The translations under genes and the position numbers were made by a program. Below the pieces are notes generated by a model, which was not told where the DNA came from, made no database searches, and saw nothing but the letters and a program-made list of their open reading frames with translations. This document shows positions 26,132-34,859 of a stretch of DNA of 64,000 nucleotides, in pieces (positions within the stretch are counted from its first letter, which is position 1; the number at the start of each line of letters is the position of its first letter). This DNA comes from Gammaproteobacteria bacterium UBA2965 (GTDB lineage: Bacteria; Pseudomonadota; Gammaproteobacteria; Pseudomonadales; Azotimanducaceae). The DNA is taken from positions 121,110 to 185,109 of the forward strand of contig DEBD01000005.1 of NCBI GenBank assembly GCA_002348385.1, written 5' to 3'.

Positions 26132-27391
26132 GTGTTACGCCCTGCACTTGTTCTCGTGAGCGTCGCTGCGCTTGGCCTGGGTGCCTGGTGGATGGCCCAA
26201 CTGCCTCCCGAGGAGCAATTCAGTGCCGAGGAAAAAGTGCTGGTGCGTTCGCTGTGGATCGGCAACCTGGCGGCGCTCGCGCGCGACCCCAGCAACCGTG
26301 TCGCCGACGATGATGAAGCGGCTCAGCTCGGTCGGCGGCTGTTCTTCGACAGGCGCTTGAGTGCCAATGGCGGCGTCTCCTGCGCCACCTGCCACAAGCC
26401 AGAACGCTATTTCACCGACGGCCTGCCCACCGGGCAGGGGTTGCGCACCGGGGAACGCAACACCATGGGGCTGGTGGGCGCGGCGCGCAGTCCTTGGCAG
26501 TTCTGGGATGGCCGCAAAGACAGTCAGTGGTCCCAGGCCCTCAGTCCTCTGGAATCCACCGTGGAGCACGGTGCCAATCGCATGGAGTTGGTGCGCTTGC
26601 TGAGTGAGGACATGGCCTACCGCACCGCGTACCAGGCGGTGTTCGGAGAATTGCCGCCCGTCGGTGACCCGGAGCGATTTCCGCCACAAGCCAGCCCGCT
26701 CGGTAATGAGGAACAACGCACCGCCTGGGAGGGCATGTCAACTGCGGATCAGCACGCAGTGAATCAGGCGTTCGCGAACCTGGGCAAGGCGCTGGCGGCT
26801 TATCAGCGCAAGTTGGAACCAGGCCCCGCCCCGTTCGACGAATTCGCCGGCGCTATGCTGGCCGGCGAGGACGCCCGAGCGTTGCTCAGCGGCGCCGCCC
26901 AGGCCGGGCTTAAGCTATTCATCGGCAAAGCCAGCTGCGTGCACTGCCACAATGGCCCCTTGCTCAGCAACAACGAGTTTCACAACACCGGCGTGCTGCC
27001 GGCCGTCGGACAGCTGCCCGGATTGGGCCGCGCACAAGGGGTTCGCGAGGCCATTGAAGACCCCTTCAACTGCCTGGGAGCCTACAGCGACGACCACAAT
27101 GGCTGCGCCGAGCTGCGCTACGCGAAATCGGGAGATGATGTGATCGGCGCCTGGCGCGCGCCTTCGCTGCGCAATGTGACCGAAACCGCGCCATACATGC
27201 ACGCGGGCCAGATAACCACCCTGAGAGAGGTTCTGGAGCACTACAACCGCGCCGACCTGGCATTGGTGGGACACAATGAGGCCAAGCCATTGAGCCTCAC
27301 ACGCGCAGAACTGCGCATGCTGGAAGCCTTTCTGAACACGCTCACCGGACCTCTCTCGGCTGACCCGCGCTGGCTTACGCCACCAAATTGA
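26132..27391 (+). CDS. Diheme cytochrome c peroxidase / MauG-like protein
   Basis: The 419-residue periplasmic protein has two CxxCH haem sites: CATCHKPERYFTDG (about Cys84) and CVHCHNGPLLSNNEF (about Cys269). A hydrophobic N-terminus (LRPALVLVSVAALGLGAWW) acts as signal or anchor. The Met-bearing APYMHAGQITTLREVLEHYN near the C-terminus is typical of the family. Members reduce H2O2 or oxidise protein or organic substrates. GTG at 26132 is preferred because an upstream start overlaps the YtkA-like gene. It converges with a P450, 3 nt between stops. Confidence 0.92.
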   Translation: MLRPALVLVSVAALGLGAWWMAQLPPEEQFSAEEKVLVRSLWIGNLAALARDPSNRVADDDEAAQLGRRLFFDRRLSANGGVSCATCHKPERYFTDGLPTGQGLRTGERNTMGLVGAARSPWQFWDGRKDSQWSQALSPLESTVEHGANRMELVRLLSEDMAYRTAYQAVFGELPPVGDPERFPPQASPLGNEEQRTAWEGMSTADQHAVNQAFANLGKALAAYQRKLEPGPAPFDEFAGAMLAGEDARALLSGAAQAGLKLFIGKASCVHCHNGPLLSNNEFHNTGVLPAVGQLPGLGRAQGVREAIEDPFNCLGAYSDDHNGCAELRYAKSGDDVIGAWRAPSLRNVTETAPYMHAGQITTLREVLEHYNRADLALVGHNEAKPLSLTRAELRMLEAFLNTLTGPLSADPRWLTPPN

Positions 27392-27394
27392 GCC

Positions 27395-28603
27395 CTACCA
27401 GCGCACGGGCAATCGCTGCAATCCACGCAGCGTGATGGTTTGTTTCCACTCCGGGTGGTCCGCGTCCTGCAGCTCCAGATTCGGCAGCCGCTCGAGCAAT
27501 ACCTGGAGGGCTTCCGTGGCCTCTATGCGGGCAAGCTGAGCACCCAGGCAGAGGTGGATGCCGCCGCCGAAGGAAATCGGCTTGACCCGCTCTCGGGTGA
27601 TGTCCAGTTGATCCGGGTTGGCGAATACGGCGGGATCTCTATTGGCTGCGGCCAACAGCGCCAGAACGGCACGGCCTCGCGGTAGCTGTACGCCACAGAT
27701 CTCCGCATCTTCCATCACATCCCTGCCGGTGAGCTGCACCGAGCTGTCGTAGCGCAGAAACTCCTCCACCGCATTGGGCATGAGCGACAGATCGGAACGC
27801 AACAGCTCGAGCTGATCGCGATTGCGATACAGGGCCAGCAGTGCGTTCCCCATCAGGTTCACCGTAGTCTCGTGACCCGCCGCAAACAGCAACGCGATGT
27901 TCGACGTGAGTTCGTCTTTGCTCAGCCGGTCGTCTTCCAGCTCACTCTGCACTAGGGCGGTAATCAGATCATCCTGTGGGTTGGCACGCCGCTCGTCGCA
28001 CAATGCGGCAAAATACTCCTGGCTCTCCGTGGTGGACTGGTTGGCCTGCTCGAGCTCCTCGGCCGTCATGGGACTTGGATCGATGAGCCGGCCGGATATG
28101 CGCGTGCCCTGCACGAATTCTGCGCGATCCGCCTCGGGTACGCCGAGCAGGTCGCAGATCACGATGACGGGCAGCGGGTGAGTGAACATCCGCACCAGAT
28201 CGCCCGAGCCCGCGTCGATGAACCCATCCACCAGCTCGTTGGCGATCACCCTGATACGTGACCGCATCACCTCCACCCGGCGCGCGTCGAACGCCTTCAC
28301 CACCAGCCCCCGCAAACGCGAGTGGTTGGGCGGGTTCTGTAGCAGCATAGTGCGGCGCAAGCTGGCCACCGCCGGATTGTCCTGGGCCTCCGCCAACGCG
28401 TCCGAGGTCAGCATGGAGTCGTCCGCATGGCCCAGTCGTCGATCACGCAGCAAGTTCTGTACGTCAGCATAGCGGCTCATGATCACCATGTTCGCGTCGG
28501 GCAGCTCCAGAATGGGGCTACTCTCGCGGATCTGACGATACAGCGGATACGGATCGGCGATGATCTCCGGCGTGAAGATAGATTCCAGGCTCAGTTCAGC
28601 CAT
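27395..28603 (-). CDS. Cytochrome P450
   Basis: The 402-residue P450 has the haem loop SFGGGIHLCLGAQLAR (Cys352), the I helix FAAGHETTVNL with the full acid-alcohol pair, and ExxR in EEFLRYDSSVQLTGR. The pattern is close to the bacterial CYP107-like hydroxylases of macrolides, steroids and terpenoids; the substrate is unknown. It is the last gene of the long minus-strand series and has its own candidate -10 element at 28632-28637. No ferredoxin gene is nearby. Confidence 0.93.
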   Translation of the reverse strand: MAELSLESIFTPEIIADPYPLYRQIRESSPILELPDANMVIMSRYADVQNLLRDRRLGHADDSMLTSDALAEAQDNPAVASLRRTMLLQNPPNHSRLRGLVVKAFDARRVEVMRSRIRVIANELVDGFIDAGSGDLVRMFTHPLPVIVICDLLGVPEADRAEFVQGTRISGRLIDPSPMTAEELEQANQSTTESQEYFAALCDERRANPQDDLITALVQSELEDDRLSKDELTSNIALLFAAGHETTVNLMGNALLALYRNRDQLELLRSDLSLMPNAVEEFLRYDSSVQLTGRDVMEDAEICGVQLPRGRAVLALLAAANRDPAVFANPDQLDITRERVKPISFGGGIHLCLGAQLARIEATEALQVLLERLPNLELQDADHPEWKQTITLRGLQRLPVRW

Positions 28604-28631
28604 GGTTTGCTCAGCTCAGTGGTCCCCAATC

Positions 28632-28637
28632 ATTATA
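28632..28637 (-). promoter_or_regulatory. -10 element upstream of the P450 at 27395
   Basis: On the minus strand a perfect TATAAT lies 28 nt upstream of the P450 start, giving an expected leader of roughly 20 nt. No good -35 hexamer is seen at 16-18 nt, so an activator may be needed. Confidence 0.35.
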
Positions 28638-28743
28638 TCGCACGCATACGCAACGCTCGCGCTGGCATCGGGATTAAATGCCCTGAAGGGCGGCGGTCGT
28701 TTTCTCCAATCAGCACCTGGAGCCCACGCGGTAGGCCGTTAAT

Positions 28744-29370
28744 TCAGGTTACGGTGATCTTGCGCCGGTCCCCCGACACCTGCTTGAGTTCCATATCGTA
28801 AATCTGCCAACCGTTCTCGGGCGTGTACGTCAGTTTGTCGTAATACGTGCCGATGAACAGCCAGACCTGATCGTCTTTGGTGGCGTGCCAGGCCTGCAGG
28901 TAGCTCGACATGGACGCGTCCGCGCCTTTTCCATCCGCACCGGGCAGAGACTTCAGGTCTACCACCTGGGTACCGATGAGGTGCTGCGTGTCCTTGTAGT
29001 CCTTGAGCGCACTGTTGGCGATATCCACCCACGCGTCCGGGCCCGTAACGCGCGGCTGACCGGTTGCCCCGATCTTGGCATCCGCGGTGAAGATGCGCCG
29101 GTAGATGGCACGCCCCCGGGCAACGGATTCCTTGGTGTTCATCCCAATGAGGTCGGTGGCCAGCGCGTATTGCCGGCGCAGATCCGTAATCTCCTGCTTG
29201 GCGAGCCAGGCATCCACCTTGCCGTGCCACGCCTCATGGTCGCGGCCGGCTTCTTTTTCCTTGTGATCACCATCCTCGGCGATACTCGGTGCGGACAGCG
29301 CCGCACCCGCCGCAACCGCGCCAATACCGGCTATCAATCCGCGCCGGCTAACCCTTTCATCGTTGCTCAT
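28744..29370 (-). CDS. Tat-exported SnoaL/NTF2-like protein
   Basis: The 208-residue precursor begins with a twin-arginine signal, SRRGLIAGIGAVAAGAALSA, so it is exported folded. The mature part shows the SnoaL-like pattern (LAKQEITDLRRQYALATDLI, GPDAWVDIANSALKDYKDTQH, WLFIGTYYDKLTYTPENGWQIYD). Tat export implies a bound cofactor or rapid folding. A GGGAGGA ribosome site precedes the ATG. It lies 26 nt after the nitroreductase at 29397 and probably shares its transcript. A cytoplasmic relative is at 23305. Confidence 0.82.
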   Translation of the reverse strand: MSNDERVSRRGLIAGIGAVAAGAALSAPSIAEDGDHKEKEAGRDHEAWHGKVDAWLAKQEITDLRRQYALATDLIGMNTKESVARGRAIYRRIFTADAKIGATGQPRVTGPDAWVDIANSALKDYKDTQHLIGTQVVDLKSLPGADGKGADASMSSYLQAWHATKDDQVWLFIGTYYDKLTYTPENGWQIYDMELKQVSGDRRKITVT

Positions 29371-29396
29371 CTCTTCCTCCCTCGTAGGTCGTTCGA

Positions 29397-30065
29397 TTAG
29401 CTCCAGGAATTCCAGCGCAGGATCTCATCGAGGCCCTTGCGCGTCGTTGGTCCAAAGTTGGCGTCCGGATATCCGATAGGAATCAGCGCCACCGGGGTTG
29501 CGTCGTCTGGTATGGACAGAAGCTCACGCAGATTAGCCTCCAGCATGCCGTGCGCTGTCGTAAGCACAGTGCCAAGACCTAAAGCACGAGCGGCCAGCAT
29601 CATGTTCTGCACGGCGCCATAGATGGAGCTGCCCGCCAACAAGCTGCTCGCATCCGGCGTTGGGGAGGCAAGCTGATACAGGCATGGAATGACCATGGCC
29701 GGCGCCTTCTCCAGTTGGGAAAAGAACGCGCGCGCACCCTTGAGCATCAGGCGCTGGGTTTTATCGTCGGAGTTCTCTCCCGCCGAAATGAGCTGCTGCA
29801 GGCCGTCGTTAGATTCGAATATGGCGCGCAGCGCCTGGCCAATGGCCGCGCGCTTGTCGGCGTCGTCAATGACGATGAACACCCAGGGTTGCAGGTTGCT
29901 GCCACTGGGCGCTTTGGAGGCCGCCTCGATCACCTGCTCAAGCACTTCACGCGGTACCGGCTTGTCCTGCCAGTAGCGGATGGCTCGTTGGGTGTAGATG
30001 GCCTCCCAGACATTTTCCGTGGGCGCCTGGCCCACGGGAAGATCGTTCTTGTCGATGGTACTCAT
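29397..30065 (-). CDS. Nitroreductase-family FMN oxidoreductase
   Basis: The 222-residue protein has YTQRAIRYWQDKPVPREVLEQVIEAA, SKAPSGSNLQPWVF (FMN-contacting motif) and ALGLGTVLTT. It is paralogous to the protein at 1131, sharing the C-terminal W-N-x-W and the LGLGxxLTT segment, but not a recent duplicate. The likely role is two-electron reduction of an activated alkene, quinone or nitro group. It stands between the MFS carrier (30126) and the Tat-exported protein (28744) in a co-directional series with short gaps. Confidence 0.88.
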   Translation of the reverse strand: MSTIDKNDLPVGQAPTENVWEAIYTQRAIRYWQDKPVPREVLEQVIEAASKAPSGSNLQPWVFIVIDDADKRAAIGQALRAIFESNDGLQQLISAGENSDDKTQRLMLKGARAFFSQLEKAPAMVIPCLYQLASPTPDASSLLAGSSIYGAVQNMMLAARALGLGTVLTTAHGMLEANLRELLSIPDDATPVALIPIGYPDANFGPTTRKGLDEILRWNSWS

Positions 30066-30125
30066 TGCTCTCCCTGGTCAAGTGAGCCGATAACATGCCC
30101 TTCGCACGTCGCTGTTAGTATACGG

Positions 30126-31259
30126 CTAGTCGGATATCCCTCCGCCGGACCAATCGTGCCCCCTCCCCAGCAGCCTGGCAAGGACAATGCAGGCCAGCAT
30201 GATGCCGGAGGAAACCCACCACACGCCCAGCGCCCCCCAGCTTTCGTACAGCGCCCCGGCCCCGAGACTTGCCACGGCGGCAACGGCAAGCCCGGTGGCA
30301 GAAAAAAGCCCCTGACCCGCGGCCAGAGCGCCTTGACCACTGGCATAACCCACGGCCAACTGGACGGCCGGCATGGTGATCGCATCCACGATGGAGTGAA
30401 CCAACAGCGGTACGCACAACCACCACAGGGACGTGATCACCCCATACATCAACATGCAGACCACCGCAGCCGTCAGCGTGAGGGTCACCAAGCGCAGAAC
30501 GTGGCGCCGTTGGGCAAGGCCACCTGCCCAGGGCGCGATGAAGATCATCGGCAGGGTAAACACGCTCATGGTGATGCCGATAAAGAGCTGACTCGCGCCC
30601 AGGTCGGCGAAGAACATGGCCCACACCGCTTCAAACACACCCACGGCCGCGTAGAACGCAATTCCGAGAGCCAGACAGGATTGCATGGCGGGATGCTTCA
30701 GCAATGTGCGAATGGCGCGCTCGGTAGGACTTTCGGCGCCGGGAATCTCCAGGCGCCATACGAACGGGATCAGCACCACCACGCATACGGCAACCGCGAT
30801 AAAGGGCGCGCGCAACCCCCCGACGATAAATAATCCAGAGGCCATCAACGGACCAACCAGAAATCCCACCATTTCCCAGGCCGCCAGCATTCCCAGCCGC
30901 CGTCCCGCCTGGGACGGATCGCACACCAGCACGTAGCGGCGCACGCCCGGCCGCACACACCCAGCGCCGAATCCCAACAACGTGCGCGAGGCGATCCACT
31001 CCCATAGCTCAGCGGCCGTGACCATCCAACAAGCGCCCATCAACGAAAGCAGCAGGCCTGCGCGAAGCAGCCCAGCGCCCATGCCCAGATCCGCCAGTCG
31101 AGACAAACCCAGCTGGGCCACGAAACCAGCGGCGAAAGCGCAGGCGGCAATGACACCCATGGTTGCGTCGGAGAATCCAAACGCGCCGCGGATCTCGGCC
31201 AGCAGGGTAAAGATGGCCGCGTAGGCGACCATCAAGACCATGACGAGCGCGTACAGCAC
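30126..31259 (-). CDS. MFS transporter
   Basis: The 377-residue protein has about 11-12 hydrophobic segments and the loop 2-3 region LSRLADLGMG, with a GFGAGCVRPGVRRY-type motif in helix 4-5. The pattern is of the general MFS_1 efflux/uptake class and the substrate is unknown. GTG at 31259 opens the first membrane segment (LYALVMVLMVAYAAIF) but has no clear ribosome site. The same frame runs back 22 codons to the TAG of the preceding SDR, so translation may continue by reinitiation from that gene. Confidence 0.85.
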   Translation of the reverse strand: MLYALVMVLMVAYAAIFTLLAEIRGAFGFSDATMGVIAACAFAAGFVAQLGLSRLADLGMGAGLLRAGLLLSLMGACWMVTAAELWEWIASRTLLGFGAGCVRPGVRRYVLVCDPSQAGRRLGMLAAWEMVGFLVGPLMASGLFIVGGLRAPFIAVAVCVVVLIPFVWRLEIPGAESPTERAIRTLLKHPAMQSCLALGIAFYAAVGVFEAVWAMFFADLGASQLFIGITMSVFTLPMIFIAPWAGGLAQRRHVLRLVTLTLTAAVVCMLMYGVITSLWWLCVPLLVHSIVDAITMPAVQLAVGYASGQGALAAGQGLFSATGLAVAAVASLGAGALYESWGALGVWWVSSGIMLACIVLARLLGRGHDWSGGGISD

Positions 31260-31325
31260 CGGCAGCTGTTGCGTGCCGCCCGGCGAGACGTTATTGATGC
31301 TCAGATCGCTGATGGCGCGCCAGGG

Positions 31326-32093
31326 CTAACGCATGGCGGCGGCCAAGCCGTCTACGTAGACACGCTCGCCGGTGACGTATGAGTTCTTGTCCGAAACCAG
31401 ATAGCACACCACATTGGCCACGTCCTCGGGTTGGCAGACGTGTCCGAAGGGACTAGTGGCATCGATATCGCGAATGTTTTCAACGCCCTGCGTCGCGCGT
31501 ACCAGCCGTCGCCCCATATCGGTCTCCACCACCCCGGGCGCCACGACATTCACATAAATATTGTTACGCAGCTCTTCCTTGGCCACCCCATAGGCGATGG
31601 CCTCGATGCCAGCCTTCCCCACGTTGTAAGGTGCGCCGTTGGGCATGAAATTTCGGGTAGCGGCCGAGGAGATCATGATGATGTCTCCACGCTCACGCTC
31701 ACGCAGGTGCGGAATCACCGCATGGGTCGCATAAAAGGTGCCGAAGCAGTGGGTGCGCACCACCCGCTCGAATTCAGCCGGATCGGTGTCTGCAACCGAA
31801 TTCCCCCGGCTGGCGATGCCCGCGTTGTTCACGAGAATATCTATCTGACCAAAGTCCTCGGCCACCTGAGCCACCATTCCCAGGATGGCATCACAGTCGT
31901 CCACCGGTGCTTGATAGGCTTTAACCTTCACACCCAGGGCCTCGATCTCCGCCACCGTCTGCTGGGCTTCCTCCTCGTTGCGGCGATAATTCACAGCGAC
32001 GTGCGCGCCCTCGCGTGCAAGCCCAAGCGCGATACCCTTGCCGATACCACGATTACCCCCGGTGACGATGGCCACACGTCTTTCCAGCGACAT
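31326..32093 (-). CDS. Short-chain dehydrogenase/reductase (FabG-like)
   Basis: The 255-residue classical SDR has TGGNRGIGKGIALGLAREG, NYRRNEEEAQQTVAEI (an NADP-type basic pair), NNAGI, Ser in ISSAATR and YNVGK. The C-terminus reads SYVTGERVYVDGL. It probably reduces a 3-oxoacyl or ketone group with NADPH. A GGAGGGG ribosome site is present. It lies 44 nt after an LLM enzyme and upstream of an MFS carrier. Confidence 0.9.
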   Translation of the reverse strand: MSLERRVAIVTGGNRGIGKGIALGLAREGAHVAVNYRRNEEEAQQTVAEIEALGVKVKAYQAPVDDCDAILGMVAQVAEDFGQIDILVNNAGIASRGNSVADTDPAEFERVVRTHCFGTFYATHAVIPHLRERERGDIIMISSAATRNFMPNGAPYNVGKAGIEAIAYGVAKEELRNNIYVNVVAPGVVETDMGRRLVRATQGVENIRDIDATSPFGHVCQPEDVANVVCYLVSDKNSYVTGERVYVDGLAAAMR

Positions 32094-32137
32094 ATCGCCC
32101 CTCCTTTATCTAATAATTCAATAGGTTACAGGTCTTT

Positions 32138-33013
32138 TCAGAGACGAGCTTTAACATCTGCGATATAGTCGATGTGGGCCTGAGCCGGCCCCAGATCCAT
32201 ACCCATGGTAACCACGGAGGCATGCGTACCGCCGGCATCTTCCCAGCGCTTTAGGGTCTCCAAGGTTTCATCCACGCTACGCGATGCCAGCATCACATAG
32301 TCTGCCCCGAAGCCTGACACACTACGATCGTTGGCCTGCAGGTGCTCTTTGATGCGGATCCATCCATCCAGTACCCCACCCACGGCGCCCTGGCCACCTT
32401 CCAGCGGTCCGGCAAAGATGAAGCCATCGCCAGTGGCGCCAGCACGACGGAACGCAGGCTCCGAGAACCCACCAAACCAGATGGGTATCTGGCGATTGGG
32501 CCGGATGTTGATGTTGCCGCGGTCCAGGTGATCGTACTCGCCGTCGAAGCTGCTCACCGCTTCGCTCCACAGCTGCCGAAGGAAGGCCACCTGCTCGTCG
32601 ATACGCGGGCCGCGCACGGCGAAATCCTGTCCCAGCGCGTCATACTCCACATAGTTCCAGCCGGTGCCCACTCCGAGGCGCAGGCGCTCGCCGGACAGCA
32701 GATCTAGGTCGGTCGCCTGCTTGGCCACCAGCGCCGTCTGGCGTTGCGGGAGTATCAAAACGCCGGTAACCAGCTCAATGGTCTGGGTAATGCCCGCCAG
32801 GTAGCCGAAAGCCACCAGCGGATCGTGAAACGGATCGGTCTCCTGGTAGGGCCCCCATAGCGGCGGATCCCGATCTGCGTGCACGGCGCCCACCACATGG
32901 TCGTACATCAGGAGGTGGTCGTAGCCCAACTCTTCAGTGGCCAGCCCCAGCTGGCGCAGCGCCTCCGGATCGCCCTTGAGCTCGGTTTGTGGATAGACAA
33001 CGCCAATCTTCAT
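32138..33013 (-). CDS. Luciferase-like oxidoreductase, TIGR03619 (F420-type) subgroup
   Basis: The 291-residue protein shows MKIGVVYPQTEL, ATEELGYDHLLMYDHVVGA, DLDLLSGERLRLGVGTGWN and IPIWFGGFSEPAFRRAGATGDGF. This pattern is usually annotated as F420-dependent. No F420 biosynthesis gene is in the window, so FMN use remains possible. A GAGAGG ribosome site is present. It starts just after a 12-bp hairpin (33065-33095) that may end the upstream amidohydrolase transcript. Confidence 0.86.
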   Translation of the reverse strand: MKIGVVYPQTELKGDPEALRQLGLATEELGYDHLLMYDHVVGAVHADRDPPLWGPYQETDPFHDPLVAFGYLAGITQTIELVTGVLILPQRQTALVAKQATDLDLLSGERLRLGVGTGWNYVEYDALGQDFAVRGPRIDEQVAFLRQLWSEAVSSFDGEYDHLDRGNINIRPNRQIPIWFGGFSEPAFRRAGATGDGFIFAGPLEGGQGAVGGVLDGWIRIKEHLQANDRSVSGFGADYVMLASRSVDETLETLKRWEDAGGTHASVVTMGMDLGPAQAHIDYIADVKARL

Positions 33014-33064
33014 CGCAGCCTCTCTGGATATTCTTTTCGTTGTTGTCCAGCTTAGTCAGATTGA

Positions 33065-33095
33065 CTCTCCAGCGCACCTTCGCTGCGCTGGAGAG
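33065..33095 (-). terminator. Stem-loop after the amidohydrolase gene
   Basis: A perfect 12-bp stem (CTCTCCAGCGCA at 33065-33076 with TGCGCTGGAGAG at 33084-33095) closes a 7-nt loop. It is 24 nt past the stop at 33120 on the minus strand. There is no T-run, so it may be an attenuating or 3'-protecting hairpin instead of a strong terminator. Confidence 0.5.
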
Positions 33096-33119
33096 ACTTG
33101 AGCGCGGGCGGGAGAGCGT

Positions 33120-34859
33120 CTAGCCGTCCCCATGCAGCATCAGCTGCCCAGGCGTCGCACCCGTGCAATCCAGCCCCTCGAAAGTAACCACACCGTTGAC
33201 CAACGTATAGTTCAATCCCTCGGCGCGCTGCACCAGCCGCCACTCGTTGGCTGGCATGTCGCGGGCCTTGTCCAGGGTATCCCAAGACGGCGTGCGACGA
33301 ATGGTGTCCGGGTTGTAAACCACCAGATCCGCCGGTGCACCTTCGCGAATGATGCCGCGATCGCCGAGATCGCACATGTGTGCCGGCAGGCGGCTCAAGC
33401 CGTAGTGCGCTTTTTCGGCACTCATTACCCCTTCCTCGCGAACCAACCATTCCAGTAGATCCGTGGGATAGGCGCCTTGCACGGAGAAGTGTGTGTGGGC
33501 GCCGCCGTCGGAGATGCCGGGCACCACGTAGGGATTATTGAGCACCTCCATGGTGGTCTCCACGGACGTGTCGTACGCATTGCCGCGGAACTCCACCTTG
33601 AAATCAGACGCCAACACCGCATCAAGAATCACGTCAACGATATGCTTGTCTTCGGTCTGCGCAATCTCCGCAACTTTGCGGTTCAGATACTTGTCCAGCT
33701 CACCATAACCGCCGGTATCGTTGATTATCATCTCGGCCGGCTTGCCACTGGTGCCGAGGCCGCCAACACGCCCGGTGTCCATCTCCCGACGCAGCTGTGT
33801 GCGCATGCTCTCGTCACGCATAAGCTCGGCGCGTTGCTCTTTGGGACCGTTCATTACCTTATTCCAGCCGGGAAAACCGTCCCACAGGCTCCAGTCTTCA
33901 AAGGTGAGCACCGTAGGGGAGCGCACGGTGAAGCCCATTCCAAAAACCTGCAGCCCTTCTTCGTGCGCCTCGTTCAGCCAATCCAGGAACCTCCTGTGCT
34001 GCTTGGGATGCTCGTCACTCGCTAGCAGAATGTTACGCACAATCGGGCGGCCGCTGGCGCGAGCCAGGGAGGTCATGAACTCCTCCGTGGTAGCGTGATC
34101 CGATGGGGCGGCATCAAACATTTCGATGAAGCCGCGGCCATACTCGCCCAACGCTTTGCCGAATTCGATAATTTCTCCGTCCGGCAACATGTCAGTGATC
34201 ATTGGAGAGCCGTCCCAATCAGGCTGCACCGAGGGCACGCCGCAACGTTGGTAGGAAAACCCGCACGCGCCATGATCCAACGCCTCGTACATCAGGCGCA
34301 CCATCTCCTGCTTTTCTTCGGCAGTGGGTCGCCGCTCCTTGGCCTCGTCGATACCGCCCATCACATAGGCGTACAGGGGATTCAACGGCACCAATGCGGT
34401 CGCATTTACTCCCAGGGCCACGTTGTTTTTCAGGTGCGCGAACCAGTCCGGCATGGTCTCCCAGCCGTACTTGTCCCAATGCATCCCCTGCTTCATGGTT
34501 TCGAAGCCAATGGCCTCGTTGCGGGTCATCATCAACATGGCCCGCTCACGCAGGTGCGGTGGAACGGGCGCGAACCCGAAGCCACAGTTCCCCAACACCA
34601 CCGAGGTCACGCCATGCCACCCTGAAATGGTGCAGTAAGGGTCCCACAGAATCTGCGCGTCGTAGTGGGTGTGGATGTCGATGTACCCCGGCGCGACAAT
34701 GTTGTCACCAGCGTCCAGCACCCGGTCCGCCGTCGCTCCTCTGCGAGTGCCGATCTTGACCACCTTGCCATCTTTGATGCCAATGTCGGCGCGGTAGCGT
34801 GGAATCATTGTGCCGTCGATGACGGTGCCACCCTTGATCAGAATGTCGTAATCGCTCAT
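33120..34859 (-). CDS. Amidohydrolase, N-acyl-D-amino-acid deacylase-like
   Basis: The 579-residue protein has the composite metallo-amidohydrolase layout: an N-terminal strand region YDILIKGGTVIDG, the metal pair in DIHTHYDAQ (His63, His65), GNCGFGFAPV as in D-aminoacylases, and a late SDGGAHTHFS with the conserved Asp. D-aminoacylase relatives cleave N-acyl amides, but homologues in degradation clusters may open cyclic amides or esters. It overlaps the LLM gene at 34856 by 4 nt (ATGA), so the two are translationally coupled. Confidence 0.87.
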   Translation of the reverse strand: MSDYDILIKGGTVIDGTMIPRYRADIGIKDGKVVKIGTRRGATADRVLDAGDNIVAPGYIDIHTHYDAQILWDPYCTISGWHGVTSVVLGNCGFGFAPVPPHLRERAMLMMTRNEAIGFETMKQGMHWDKYGWETMPDWFAHLKNNVALGVNATALVPLNPLYAYVMGGIDEAKERRPTAEEKQEMVRLMYEALDHGACGFSYQRCGVPSVQPDWDGSPMITDMLPDGEIIEFGKALGEYGRGFIEMFDAAPSDHATTEEFMTSLARASGRPIVRNILLASDEHPKQHRRFLDWLNEAHEEGLQVFGMGFTVRSPTVLTFEDWSLWDGFPGWNKVMNGPKEQRAELMRDESMRTQLRREMDTGRVGGLGTSGKPAEMIINDTGGYGELDKYLNRKVAEIAQTEDKHIVDVILDAVLASDFKVEFRGNAYDTSVETTMEVLNNPYVVPGISDGGAHTHFSVQGAYPTDLLEWLVREEGVMSAEKAHYGLSRLPAHMCDLGDRGIIREGAPADLVVYNPDTIRRTPSWDTLDKARDMPANEWRLVQRAEGLNYTLVNGVVTFEGLDCTGATPGQLMLHGDG

